NCBI RefSeq assembly: GCF_002927275.1
Contig: NZ_PRKW01000006.1
Span: 62,001-126,000, forward strand
Source of the DNA: Arthrobacter pityocampae
GTDB taxonomy: Bacteria > Actinomycetota > Actinomycetes > Actinomycetales > Micrococcaceae
Reading direction: 5' to 3'
Length of the DNA: 64,000 nucleotides
The translations under genes were made by a program, and so were the position numbers. The notes under the pieces are model-generated. The model saw only the letters and a list, made by a program, of their open reading frames with translations, was not told the DNA's origin and made no database searches. Shown one piece after another: positions 41,795-50,985 of the stretch (positions within the stretch are counted from its first letter, which is position 1; each line of letters starts with the position of its first letter).

Positions 41795-41881
41795 GGTGAC
41801 GTGTCCGAGCGGCCGAAGGTGCAACACTCGAAATGTTGTTTGGTGTAAAAGCCAACGTGGGTTCAAATCCCACCGTCACCG
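41795..41881 (+). tRNA. tRNA-Ser(CGA)
   Basis: 87-nt class II tRNA: acceptor arms GGTGACG and CGTCACC, anticodon loop CTCGAAA gives CGA, long variable arm, T-loop GTTCAAAT, discriminator G, no CCA. Reads UCG. Confidence 0.97.
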
Positions 41882-41889
41882 CCACATGA

Positions 41890-41931
41890 AGAACCCCTGC
41901 TTCCCTTCAGCTGAAGGGAAGCAGGGGTTCT
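41890..41931. terminator. 42-nt perfect palindrome after tRNA-Ser(CGA)
   Basis: Two perfectly complementary 21-nt arms meet without a spacer at 41910/41911 (centre CAGCTG). It lies between the tRNA and the convergent DJ-1 gene, and would terminate both. In RNA the innermost bases would open to form the loop. Confidence 0.85.
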
Positions 41932-41944
41932 GGCGTTTCCGGGG

Positions 41945-42715
41945 TCAGCCCTCGTCGTCCGCCGCCGCAGCGGCCTTGAGGGCGTCCTTCTCGGCCCGCA
42001 GTGCCTCGGTCTCGTGCTGCTCCTCGGCCTTCTCCTGGTGGATGACCTCCGCGAACAGCTTCTCCATCTCCTTGGCCACACCGGCGGCCGACGCCGGGTT
42101 CTGGCCTGTCACGAGGCGCTCGTCGACGATGACCTTCTCCTCGAACACGTCGGCGGAGACGTGGGTGGCGCCCTGTTCCTCCAGGCGGTCGGCGAGGAAG
42201 AACGGGATGACCTTGTCCTTGCCGGCGGCGACCTCCTCGTCGTTGGTGAACGCGGCCACCCTCCGGCCCTCGACGAGCCGCAGACCGTTCTCCAGTTCCA
42301 CGTCCAGCAGGCCGGCCGGTCCGTGGCAGACCGCACCCACCAGGCCGCCCGCGTTGTAGACACCGGCGACGAGCTTCTGCAGGCCCTCGCTGCCCGGGAA
42401 GTCCCACATGGTGCCGTGGCCGCCCACCAGATACACGGCGTCGTACTGGCCGGGATCGACGACGTCGACGCGCGCCGTGTTGTAGAGGCCCGCCCGCGTG
42501 GTCTCGTCCTCGGTGAAGGCGACCTGGATGGGATCCGACGTGTCCACCTCGTCGCGCGGCGGCTGGCCACCCTGGATCGAGGCGAAGTCCACGAAGTGCC
42601 CGGAATCCTTGAAGACCTTCCAGGGGTGCGCGGCCTCGGCCACGTTGTAGCCGGTCTTCTCGCCCGTATCGCCGAGCTCGGAAACGCTGGTCAGAACCAT
42701 GAGGATCTTCTTCAT
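41945..42715 (-). CDS. DJ-1/PfpI family protein (Hsp31-like)
   Basis: A 256-residue class I glutamine amidotransferase-like protein. The nucleophile elbow AVCHGPAGL gives Cys130-His131, and VGGHGTMWDFP (98-108) is the Hsp31/glyoxalase III-like signature. An acidic residue near the start (ELGDTGEKTG) would complete the site. Members act as glyoxalases, deglycases or chaperones; which applies here is open. The C-terminal 30 residues (EEQHETEALRAEKDALKAAA) are a charged helical tail beyond the family fold. ATG 42715 follows GAAAGGAGC. Monocistronic, ends next to the tRNA terminator. Confidence 0.9.
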   Translation of the reverse strand: MKKILMVLTSVSELGDTGEKTGYNVAEAAHPWKVFKDSGHFVDFASIQGGQPPRDEVDTSDPIQVAFTEDETTRAGLYNTARVDVVDPGQYDAVYLVGGHGTMWDFPGSEGLQKLVAGVYNAGGLVGAVCHGPAGLLDVELENGLRLVEGRRVAAFTNDEEVAAGKDKVIPFFLADRLEEQGATHVSADVFEEKVIVDERLVTGQNPASAAGVAKEMEKLFAEVIHQEKAEEQHETEALRAEKDALKAAAAADDEG

Positions 42716-42782
42716 GTCGTGCTCCTTTCGTCCGCATTCCACCCTACGGGGTGCGCCCGGCCCGTATCGGCGGGCCGGGCGA

Positions 42783-42788
42783 TAGCCT
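42783..42788 (+). promoter_or_regulatory. -10 box immediately before rlmH
   Basis: TAGCCT ends 6 nt before ATG 42795, suggesting a leaderless transcript. The spacer GAGGGG could also act as a close Shine-Dalgarno. Confidence 0.45.
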
Positions 42789-42794
42789 GAGGGG

Positions 42795-43250
42795 ATGGCT
42801 ATCCGGGTGCTCGCAGTGGGCCGCAAACATGAGAGCTGGGTGTCCGAGGGCATCGAGCGGTACTCCAAGCGGCTGAAGAAGCCCTTCGACCTGTCCTGGC
42901 AGCTCATCGCCCATTCGGCGCGGGAGAACGACGCGGCACGCACGGAGGAGTCGGAGCGGCTCCTCGCCCGGCTGGGGACCGACTACGTGATCCTCCTCGA
43001 CGAGCGCGGCAAGGCCATCGACTCGCCGGCCCTCTCCCGGACCCTGCTGACACCGCTCGAAGCCTCCCGCAGTGTCACGGTGATCATCGGCGGTGCCTAC
43101 GGGGTCGACCAGCAGGTGCACCAGCGCGCCGATTTCACCTGGTCCCTTTCGCCCCTGGTCTTCCCGCACCAGCTCGTGCGCCTCATCCTCGCCGAGCAGG
43201 TGTACCGGGCGCAGGAGATTGCGGGCGGGCGCGCCTACCACCACGCATAG
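42795..43250 (+). CDS. rlmH: 23S rRNA (pseudouridine1915-N3)-methyltransferase
   Basis: RlmH uses SAM to methylate pseudouridine 1915 in helix 69 of 23S rRNA on the assembled ribosome. The 151-residue SPOUT enzyme has the trefoil-knot motif VTVIIGGAYGVDQQV and the C-terminal FPHQLVRLILAEQVYRA block ending in the HHA-type tail used for catalysis. YVILLDERGKAIDSP precedes the knot. The length matches the family. It is divergent from the DJ-1 gene. Confidence 0.96.
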   Translation: MAIRVLAVGRKHESWVSEGIERYSKRLKKPFDLSWQLIAHSARENDAARTEESERLLARLGTDYVILLDERGKAIDSPALSRTLLTPLEASRSVTVIIGGAYGVDQQVHQRADFTWSLSPLVFPHQLVRLILAEQVYRAQEIAGGRAYHHA

Positions 43251-43331
43251 ACCTCAGAGGCCTCATCAGCCCCAAAAGTAACGATCTCGGTACGACGTGG
43301 CGCACACCTGTGGAGTCGGGGGTCGCGGCCT

Positions 43332-43337
43332 TAGGGT
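43332..43337 (+). promoter_or_regulatory. -10 box for a probable leaderless lipoprotein mRNA
   Basis: TAGGGT ends 6 nt before ATG 43344. Confidence 0.5.
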
Positions 43338-43343
43338 GAGCCC

Positions 43344-44093
43344 ATGACTACATTGCTGGGGAGCAACCGTTGGATCGCGGCCATTGCGGCTGCCGGAGCA
43401 CTCATCGCCGTCAGCGGCTGCTCGGCGTCGGATCCGGGAAGCGGGGAACCGGCGGCGTCGACCTCCGAGATCGCCACCGCCGCCCCGACGGCCTCCGACG
43501 TACCGTCCGCATCGCCGTCCGCATCGCCGTCCGCCGAAGCAACAGCGGACGCGTCGGCCACGACAGCCGCACCGGGACCGACGACCGAGGCCACAGCCTC
43601 GCCGTCCGCCACGTCCGCCCCCGCGGACCCCTCACCGAGCGCGACGCCGTCGGCCTCACCGGAGGCTGCGGTCGGCACCTGCACCGCCGCCCAACTGACG
43701 GGGTCCATCCAGGACCAGGCAGGTGGCGGCGCCGCCGGGAGCGTGTACCGAACCCTCGTGCTGACCAACGCGTCGGGCCAGCCGTGCACGGTCGCGGGCT
43801 ACCCCGGGGTCTCCTCCGTGGACGGTGCCGGCAACCAGATCGGTGCTCCGGCGGACCGCGACGGCACAACCTCCGCACCCGTGCTCCTCGCCCCGGGCGC
43901 CTCCGCCTCGGCCACCCTGCGGCAGGCCAACGCCCAGAACTACGGCGCCGACTGCGGCCTCACGCCCGCCGCCGGGCTCCGCGTCTACCCGCCCGGCGCC
44001 ACCGACTCGCTGATCCTGCCCCAGGAGCTGCCGGCCTGTTCCGCGGCATCGATCGTCCTGCTGACCGTCAGCCCCCTGCAGCCCGCCGCCTGA
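43344..44093 (+). CDS. DUF4232 lipoprotein
   Basis: A 249-residue predicted lipoprotein with signal peptide 1-25 and lipobox AVSGC (Cys26). Residues about 30-110 are a Ser/Ala/Pro/Thr-rich spacer of the kind that spans the cell wall. Residues 112-247 form a DUF4232 domain: GTCTAAQLTGS, a LVLTNASGQPCTVAGYPGVS beta-strand pair and paired Cys, which resembles small beta-sandwich domains in mycobacterial and streptomycete lipoproteins of unknown function. The last residues PLQPAA end the domain. Confidence 0.88.
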   Translation: MTTLLGSNRWIAAIAAAGALIAVSGCSASDPGSGEPAASTSEIATAAPTASDVPSASPSASPSAEATADASATTAAPGPTTEATASPSATSAPADPSPSATPSASPEAAVGTCTAAQLTGSIQDQAGGGAAGSVYRTLVLTNASGQPCTVAGYPGVSSVDGAGNQIGAPADRDGTTSAPVLLAPGASASATLRQANAQNYGADCGLTPAAGLRVYPPGATDSLILPQELPACSAASIVLLTVSPLQPAA

Positions 44094-44150
44094 TCGGTTC
44101 CCGGCGCACCGGCCCGACCGAGTGTCGGTGCGCTGGGGCATGATGAGGGA

Positions 44151-47100
44151 GTGACGCAGGTACTGACGAGATTCACCCCCGCAACCCATGAGTGGTTCGC
44201 AGGGGCCTTCTCCGAACCCACCCCCGCCCAGGAGGGCGCCTGGTCCGCCATCTCCGCGGGCTCCAATGCGCTCGTCGTCGCCCCCACCGGGTCGGGCAAG
44301 ACCCTCGCCGCGTTCCTCTGGGCCCTGGACCGGTTGATCGCCTCCGGCGAGGGCAGCGGCGACGTCGACCCCGATCCCCCGGCCCCGGCGAAGGGCCGGA
44401 AGGCCCCGGCGAAGCCCAAGCGCAGCACCCGCGTCCTCTACATCTCACCGCTGAAGGCGCTCGGCGTGGACGTCGAGCGGAACCTGCGGGCCCCGCTCAT
44501 CGGCATCACGCAGACCGCGAAGCGGCTCGGCCTCCCGGCGCCGAGCATCACGGTCGGCGTCCGGTCGGGCGACACCCCGCAGGCCGAACGCCGCGCCATG
44601 CTGACGCGACCGCCGGACATCCTCATCACCACGCCCGAATCGCTGTTCCTCATGCTGACCTCGAAGGCACGCGAGACGCTGATGGAGGTGGACACCGTCA
44701 TCATCGACGAGGTCCACGCCGTCGCCGGCACCAAGCGCGGCGCGCACCTCGCGGTGTCGCTGTCCCGCCTCGACGCCCTGCTGGACAAGCCCGTGCAGCG
44801 CATCGGCCTCTCGGCCACGGTGGAGCCGAAGGAGACCGTGGCCCGCTTCCTCTCGGGCAACGCCCCCGTGGAGATCGTCGCCCCACCCTCGAAGAAGCAG
44901 TGGGACCTCACCGTCACCGTCCCGGTGGAGGACATGACGGAGCTCGGCGGGGCCGCGGCGAACACCGACGACGACGGCGACGCCGTGCCGCAGGCGAGCA
45001 TCTGGCCGCACGTCGAGGAGAAGATCGTCGACCTGATCGAGCAGAACCGGTCCACGATCGTGTTCGCCAATTCGCGCCGGCTCGCCGAACGCCTCACCGC
45101 GCGGCTCAACGAGATCCACGCGGAACGCCGCGAGCGCGACGCCGTATGGGCGGCGGGTGGCGACCCGGCCGCCGTCGAGCCGGCAGCTCCGCCGTCGTTC
45201 GCGCACACCAAGGCCACGCCGGCCCAGATGATGGCCCAGGCGGGGCAGTCCGGCGGCGCCGAGGCGCTCCTCGCCCGCGCCCACCACGGATCCGTCTCGA
45301 AAGACCAGCGCGCCCTCATCGAGGACGACCTCAAGTCGGGGCGCCTGCGCTGCGTGGTCGCCACGAGTTCGCTGGAACTCGGCATCGACATGGGCGCCGT
45401 GGACCTCGTGGTGCAGGTCGAATCGCCGCACTCCGTGGCCAGCGGCCTGCAGCGCGTGGGGCGCGCCGGCCACCAGGTGGGCGAGGTGTCGCAGGGCGTC
45501 CTCTTCCCCAAGCACCGCGGTGACCTCATCAACACCACGGTCACGGTGGAGCGCATGCTCGCCGGGCAGATTGAACCCCTCTACATCCCCACCAACCCGC
45601 TCGACATCCTCGCCCAGCAGACCGTCGCCGCCGCCGCGCTCGGGACCATCGACGTCGAGGAGTGGTTCGACGTCGTCCGGACCTCCGCGCCGTTCGCCAC
45701 CCTGCCCCGCTCGGCCTTCGACGCGACCCTCGACCTGCTCGCCGGCCGCTACCCGTCGGACGAGTTCGCCGAACTGCGCCCGCGCATCATCTGGGACCGC
45801 GTGGAGGGCACCATCACCGGACGCCCCGGAGCGCAGCGCCTCGCCGTCACCTCGGGCGGCACCATCCCCGACCGCGGACTGTTCGGCGTGTTCCTCGTCG
45901 GTTCGGAGGGCGAGGGCCCGCGCGCGGGCGGCCGCCGCGTGGGCGAACTCGACGAGGAGATGGTCTACGAATCCCGCGTGGGCGACGTCTTCGCCCTCGG
46001 CGCCACCAGCTGGCGCATCGAGGAGATCACGCACGACCGCGTGCTGGTCTCCCCCGCGTTCGGCCAGCCCGGCAAGCTGCCGTTCTGGAAGGGCGACTCC
46101 CTCGGCCGTCCCGTCGAACTGGGCCGCGCCCTCGGCGCCTTCCGCCGCGAGATGGCCGGGGCGACGCCGGAGAAGGCGCAGGAGCGGTGCGAGCGGATCG
46201 GGCTCGACACCTGGGCGTCCGGGAACCTCATCACCTACCTCACCGAGCAGCGCGAGGCCACCGAGGTGGTGCCGAACGACAGGACGCTCGTCGTCGAACG
46301 CTTCCACGACGAACTCGGCGACTGGCGCGTGGTCCTGCACAGCCCCTTCGGCATGCCCGTGCACGCGCCGTGGGCGCTCGCCGTCGGCGCCCGGCTCGAG
46401 CAGCGCTACGGCATGGACGGCTCCGCGATGGCCTCCGACGACGGCATCGTGCTGCGCGTCCCGCTCATGGACGACGAGCCCCCCGGCGCCGACCTGTTCC
46501 TGTTCGACGCCGAGGAACTCGACGGCATCGTCACGGCCGAGGTGGGCGGGTCCGCGCTCTTCGCCTCCCGCTTCCGCGAGTGCGCGGCCCGCGCCCTGCT
46601 GCTGCCCCGCCAGAACCCGAGCAAGCGCACCCCCCTGTGGCAGCAGCGGCAGCGGTCCGCGCAGCTGCTGGACGTCGCCAAGAAGTACCCGACGTTCCCG
46701 ATCGTCCTCGAGACGGTGCGGGAGGTCCTGCAGGACGTCTACGACCTGCCCGCCCTGAAGGACCTCGCGGCCTCCCTCGAACGCCGGGAGCTGCGGATCG
46801 TCGAAGTCACCACGCAGCAGCCCTCCCCGTTCGCGCGGTCCATGCTGTTCGGGTACGTGGCGTCCTTCCTGTACGAGGGGGACTCCCCGCTGGCCGAGCG
46901 CCGGGCGGCCGCCCTCTCGCTGGACCCGACCCTCCTCAACGAGCTGCTCGGCCGCGCCGAACTGCGGGAGCTGCTCGACGCCCGGGTCATCGCCGACACC
47001 GAACTCGAGCTGCAGCGCCTCAAGCACGACCGCCTGGCCCGCGGACTCGAGGGCGTCGCCGACCTCCTGCGCCTGCTCGGGCCGCTGACCGTCGAGGAGA

Positions 47101-49115
47101 TCGCCGAGCGCCTCGAGGCGCCGGCCGATGACCGGGCGGCCGTTGCGGCAACCGCCCATCCGACGGACGCATCCCCGGCCCGGGCGGTCCCGTCCGAGGA
47201 CCCCTCCGACGAGGAACTGCTCGCCGACACGGCACCCGCCACCCCGAACACTGTGAGGGCCTCGCCCGCGGTGGTGCGGGAGCACGTGGCCGCCCTCGTG
47301 AAGGCCAACCGCGCCCTGACCGTGCACATCGGCGGCGTCGAGCGCATCTCCGCCGTCGAGGACGCCGCCCGCCTGCGCGATGCCCTCGGGGTCCCCCTGC
47401 CCATGGGCATCCCCCTGGCCTTCATCGAGCCGGTCGCCGATCCGCTGGGGGACCTCGTGGGGCGCTACGCGCGCACCCACAGCCCCTTCACGGCCGCCGA
47501 AGCGGCGTCGCGCCTGGGGCTGGGCGTCGCCGTCGTCGCCGGGGCGCTGCAGCGCCTCGCCGGTGCAGGCCGCGTGGTCGAGGGCGAGTTCCGCCCCGCC
47601 GAGTCGGTCCCCGTGCTCGACATCTCAGCAGCCTCCGGCGCCGAACCCGGCACCATCACCGTGCACGCGCCGGCCGCCAGCGAGTGGTGCGACGTCGAGG
47701 TGCTCCGGCGCCTCCGCCGACGGTCCCTGGCAGCCCTCCGCCAGGAGGTGGAGCCCGTGGACCCCGCCGCCTACGGGCGGTTCCTGCCGGCCTGGCAGCA
47801 CATCGGCTCCGGCCTGCGCGGCCTCGACGGCGTGATCACCGTCATCGACCAGCTCTCCGGCGTCCCCATCCCCGCCTCCGCCTGGGAGCCGCTGATCCTC
47901 GCTCAGCGCGTGGCCAACTACGCGCCCGCCATGCTCGACGAGCTGACGGCGACCGGCGAGGTGCTCTGGTCCGGCGCCGGGTCGCTGGCCGGCAACGACG
48001 GCTGGATCGCCCTGCACCTGGCCGAGAACGCGCCCCTGACGCTCCGCCCCGACCCCACGTTCGAGCCGACGGCCCTCCACACCGGGCTGCTCGACCTGCT
48101 CGCCGGCGGCGGCGGGTACTTCCTGCGGCAGCTCACCAACCAGCTCGACGTGCAGGAGGCAACGTCGGATACCGCCGTCGTCACCGCACTGTGGGACCTG
48201 GTGTGGGCGGGCAGGATCAGCAACGACACGTTCTCCCCGGTCCGCGCCCTCCTCGCGCACGGCAAGACAGCCCACAAGCAGCGACCGGCCCCGGCCCGAG
48301 CACGGGCCCCGCGCGCCGGGCGGCTGGGCCGCGCCCCCGGCAAATCCCTCACGGGAGCGTCGATGCGCCTGAGCCTGGCCGGGGACGACGGCGCCACCGG
48401 CGGCTACCAGCGGGCCACCCCTCCCCTGGCGGCCGGCCGCTGGAACATGCTGCCCGCCGTCGAGGCGGAGACCACCCTGCACGCCCACGCGCAGGCGGAA
48501 CTGCTGATGGACCGCTACGGCGTCGTCACGCGCGGGGCCGTCGGCAACGAGGGCGTCCCGGGCGGATTCGGCCTCATGTACAAGGTGCTGGCACGACTCG
48601 AGGAGATGGGCCGGTGCCGGCGCGGCTACTTCATCGAGCACCTCGGCGCCGCGCAGTTCGCCGTCCCCGCCACGGTGGACCGCCTGCGCTCCTTCAGCGC
48701 CGACAACCAGCTGCCCACCGCCCAGGACGTGCTCGGCGGGGAGGCCCCACCCCTGAAGGCGGTGGCCCTCGCGGCCACCGATCCCGCCAACCCCTACGGC
48801 GCGGCACTGAGCTGGCCGCAGGCCGACGGCGGGCACCGCGCCGGGCGGAAGGCCGGGGCTCTCGTCGTGCTCGTGGACGGGGCGCTCGCGCTGTACGTGG
48901 AGCGGGGCGGCAAGACACTGCTGGCGTTCACCGAGGACGTCGACACCCTCCGGGCGGCGGCGCTGTCCCTGGTCACGATCATCCGCCGGGGGGCCGCGGA
49001 GAAGATGGCCCTCGAGAAAGTCAACGGCGGCGAGATCCTGGACACGGACATCGGCCGCGCGCTCGCCGACGCCGGCTTCCACTCCACGCCGAAGGGGCTG
49101 AGGATCCGTGCCTGA
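44151..49115 (+). CDS. lhr: Lhr-type ATP-dependent helicase
   Basis: Lhr is a large superfamily 2 helicase that unwinds RNA-DNA hybrids and DNA with 3' overhangs. The 1654-residue protein has Walker A PTGSGKT (45-51), DEVH (186-189), the SAT-type motif LSATVEP, QRVGRAGH (434-441), then the winged-helix and Lhr-specific domains and the long C-terminal region conserved in actinobacteria. A low-complexity insert (about 1010-1040) and a Lys/Arg-rich segment near 1375-1400 separate domains. The product should act in DNA repair. GTG 44151 has GAGGGA directly before it. It overlaps nei2 by 8 nt. Confidence 0.95.
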   Translation: MTQVLTRFTPATHEWFAGAFSEPTPAQEGAWSAISAGSNALVVAPTGSGKTLAAFLWALDRLIASGEGSGDVDPDPPAPAKGRKAPAKPKRSTRVLYISPLKALGVDVERNLRAPLIGITQTAKRLGLPAPSITVGVRSGDTPQAERRAMLTRPPDILITTPESLFLMLTSKARETLMEVDTVIIDEVHAVAGTKRGAHLAVSLSRLDALLDKPVQRIGLSATVEPKETVARFLSGNAPVEIVAPPSKKQWDLTVTVPVEDMTELGGAAANTDDDGDAVPQASIWPHVEEKIVDLIEQNRSTIVFANSRRLAERLTARLNEIHAERRERDAVWAAGGDPAAVEPAAPPSFAHTKATPAQMMAQAGQSGGAEALLARAHHGSVSKDQRALIEDDLKSGRLRCVVATSSLELGIDMGAVDLVVQVESPHSVASGLQRVGRAGHQVGEVSQGVLFPKHRGDLINTTVTVERMLAGQIEPLYIPTNPLDILAQQTVAAAALGTIDVEEWFDVVRTSAPFATLPRSAFDATLDLLAGRYPSDEFAELRPRIIWDRVEGTITGRPGAQRLAVTSGGTIPDRGLFGVFLVGSEGEGPRAGGRRVGELDEEMVYESRVGDVFALGATSWRIEEITHDRVLVSPAFGQPGKLPFWKGDSLGRPVELGRALGAFRREMAGATPEKAQERCERIGLDTWASGNLITYLTEQREATEVVPNDRTLVVERFHDELGDWRVVLHSPFGMPVHAPWALAVGARLEQRYGMDGSAMASDDGIVLRVPLMDDEPPGADLFLFDAEELDGIVTAEVGGSALFASRFRECAARALLLPRQNPSKRTPLWQQRQRSAQLLDVAKKYPTFPIVLETVREVLQDVYDLPALKDLAASLERRELRIVEVTTQQPSPFARSMLFGYVASFLYEGDSPLAERRAAALSLDPTLLNELLGRAELRELLDARVIADTELELQRLKHDRLARGLEGVADLLRLLGPLTVEEIAERLEAPADDRAAVAATAHPTDASPARAVPSEDPSDEELLADTAPATPNTVRASPAVVREHVAALVKANRALTVHIGGVERISAVEDAARLRDALGVPLPMGIPLAFIEPVADPLGDLVGRYARTHSPFTAAEAASRLGLGVAVVAGALQRLAGAGRVVEGEFRPAESVPVLDISAASGAEPGTITVHAPAASEWCDVEVLRRLRRRSLAALRQEVEPVDPAAYGRFLPAWQHIGSGLRGLDGVITVIDQLSGVPIPASAWEPLILAQRVANYAPAMLDELTATGEVLWSGAGSLAGNDGWIALHLAENAPLTLRPDPTFEPTALHTGLLDLLAGGGGYFLRQLTNQLDVQEATSDTAVVTALWDLVWAGRISNDTFSPVRALLAHGKTAHKQRPAPARARAPRAGRLGRAPGKSLTGASMRLSLAGDDGATGGYQRATPPLAAGRWNMLPAVEAETTLHAHAQAELLMDRYGVVTRGAVGNEGVPGGFGLMYKVLARLEEMGRCRRGYFIEHLGAAQFAVPATVDRLRSFSADNQLPTAQDVLGGEAPPLKAVALAATDPANPYGAALSWPQADGGHRAGRKAGALVVLVDGALALYVERGGKTLLAFTEDVDTLRAAALSLVTIIRRGAAEKMALEKVNGGEILDTDIGRALADAGFHSTPKGLRIRA

Positions 49116-49926
49116 GGGAGATACCGTCTGGCGGGCGGCCCGCGAACTGCACCGCGCCCTCGCCGGGAAGACACTGACCCGCTGCGACATCCGCGTCCCC
49201 CGCTTCGCCACTGTGGATTTCACGGGCGACACCGTGCAGGAGGCGGTGTCCCGCGGGAAGCACCTGCTCATCCGCGGCGGGGGCGACGGCGGCTGGGACA
49301 TCCACTCGCACCTCAAGATGGAGGGCCTCTGGCACGTCTACGCCCGCGGGGAGAAGTGGCGGAGGCCTGCCTTCAAGGCCCGCTGCATCCTGGAGACCGC
49401 GGACGCCGTCGTCGTCGGCTTCGAGCTGGGCTTCCTGCGGGTGATCCCCCGCGCCGAGGAGGACGACGCCGTCGGCTACCTGGGACCCGACCTGCTCGGT
49501 CCCGACTGGGATCCGGAGGAGGCACTGCGGCGCCTGCGGGAGGAGCCGGAGCGGCCGATCGGCCTCGCCCTGCTCGACCAGCGGAACCTCGCCGGGATCG
49601 GCAACGTCTACCGGTGCGAGCTGTGCTTCCTCGCCGGCGTCCACCCGCTCACCCCGGTGGGCGAGGTGCCGAATCTGCCGCGCATGGTCGAGCTCTCGAA
49701 GAAGCTCCTCGAGGCGAACAAGGAGCGCAGCACCCGGGCCACCACCGGGCAGCTCCGCGGCAACACGCTCTGGGTGTACGGGCGGTCCCGGCGGGGCTGC
49801 CTGCGCTGCGGAACGCCCGTCGCACTGGAACAGCTCGGGGACAAGGAGACCGAACTGCGGGAGCTCTACTACTGCCCGCACTGCCAGCCGCGAGTGGAAG
49901 CCCCGGCCGGGCCGGCACTACCCTGA
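49108..49926 (+). CDS. nei2: Fpg/Nei-family DNA glycosylase (endonuclease VIII, Nei2 type)
   Basis: A bifunctional glycosylase/AP lyase that removes oxidised bases. The 272-residue protein starts MPEGDTVWRAAREL, giving the Pro2 nucleophile and Glu3. SRGKHLLI provides the conserved lysine, LLDQRNLAGIGNVYRCE is the helix-two-turn-helix, and CLRCGTP with YYCPHC is the zinc finger. GNTLWVYGRSRRGC precedes the finger. The overlap of 8 nt with lhr indicates one transcript and a shared repair role. Start at ATG-equivalent GTG 49108 is fixed by the required Pro2. Confidence 0.95.
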   Translation: MPEGDTVWRAARELHRALAGKTLTRCDIRVPRFATVDFTGDTVQEAVSRGKHLLIRGGGDGGWDIHSHLKMEGLWHVYARGEKWRRPAFKARCILETADAVVVGFELGFLRVIPRAEEDDAVGYLGPDLLGPDWDPEEALRRLREEPERPIGLALLDQRNLAGIGNVYRCELCFLAGVHPLTPVGEVPNLPRMVELSKKLLEANKERSTRATTGQLRGNTLWVYGRSRRGCLRCGTPVALEQLGDKETELRELYYCPHCQPRVEAPAGPALP

Positions 49927-49953
49927 CCAGGTGGACGGAATACGACGGGTGAT

Positions 49954-50874
49954 GTGCCCATGGCGATGAGATCCCCCCTGCCCGTGCGCAACGGCGTCAA
50001 CGCGACCCGGCTCCGCCTGCCGGCAGAGGGCCCGTGGGAGACCGCCCTCGAGTACATCCTCGACCGCTTCGACCACGTGGACCCGGAGGGCCTCGGTGAG
50101 CGCTTCGACCGCGGCGAGGTGGTCGCGCTCGGCGGCGAGATCCTCACGCGGTCCACCCCGCTCGGTGAGCACACGTTCATCTGGTACTACCGCGAGCTGC
50201 CGGTCGAGGAGCGGCTTCCCGTGGAGCTGTCCATCCTGTACCAGGACCGCCACCTCCTCGTCGTCGACAAGCCGCATTTCCTGCCGACCACACCGGGCGG
50301 CATGTACGTGGCGGAATCCGCGCTCGTGCGTCTGCGCGTGGACCTCGGCCTCCCCGACCTGATTCCCATGCACCGCCTGGACCGCATGACGGCCGGCATC
50401 CTCATGTTCTCCATCGACCCGGACACCCGCGGCGCCTACCAGCTGCTCTTCGAGAACCGGCGCATCAGCAAGGAGTACCGGGCCGTGGCACCCCTCCGGC
50501 CGGAACTGCACCTCGACGAGGAGCCGCTGGAGGTGCGCAGCCGGATCGTGAAATCCCGGACCTACCTGCTCGCCCAGGAGGTCGAGGGACCGGCGAACAC
50601 CCACACCACGGTGAGCCTGCTCCAGGAGCGCGCCGACCGCGGCCTGTACCGGCTGCAGCCGCATACCGGGAAGACCCACCAGCTCCGGCTGCACATGGCC
50701 TCCCTCGGGCTCGGCATCGTCAACGACCCGTTCTACCCGGTGCTGCACCCGCAGGCCCCGGACGACTACACGAAACCGCTGCAACTCCTCGCGCACAGCA
50801 TCGCGTTCACGGACCCGGTGGACGGCACGGCCCGGAGTTTCGAGTCCGGCCTGACCCTCGCCGAGTTCGCCTGA
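49954..50874 (+). CDS. RluA-family pseudouridine synthase
   Basis: A 306-residue RNA pseudouridine synthase. The catalytic loop MHRLDRMTAGILMFS has the nucleophilic Asp143, and LLVVDKPHFLPTTPGG and TGKTHQLRLHMASLGLGI are the remaining family motifs. There is no clear S4 domain. The TTPGGMY variant in the substrate loop is typical of an actinobacterial subgroup annotated as rRNA or tRNA pseudouridine synthase; the target base is not known. GTG 49954 and ATG 49960 are both possible; no Shine-Dalgarno decides. It is 27 nt after nei2 and may be in the same operon. Confidence 0.9.
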   Translation: MPMAMRSPLPVRNGVNATRLRLPAEGPWETALEYILDRFDHVDPEGLGERFDRGEVVALGGEILTRSTPLGEHTFIWYYRELPVEERLPVELSILYQDRHLLVVDKPHFLPTTPGGMYVAESALVRLRVDLGLPDLIPMHRLDRMTAGILMFSIDPDTRGAYQLLFENRRISKEYRAVAPLRPELHLDEEPLEVRSRIVKSRTYLLAQEVEGPANTHTTVSLLQERADRGLYRLQPHTGKTHQLRLHMASLGLGIVNDPFYPVLHPQAPDDYTKPLQLLAHSIAFTDPVDGTARSFESGLTLAEFA

Positions 50875-50985
50875 CCCTGATCTCCTCCAGGCCCGAGCCG
50901 CTGTCCGACCCCGGTTTGCTCCCCTGAGCAGATCCCGCCCTTCTCGCCCGGGGGTCGCTCAGGGCCCTGACGGGACATTTACTGT

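Noticed and set aside
44445-47480. 1011-codon frame antisense to lhr
   Set aside because: Shadow frame with no recognisable domain; lhr motifs define the real strand.
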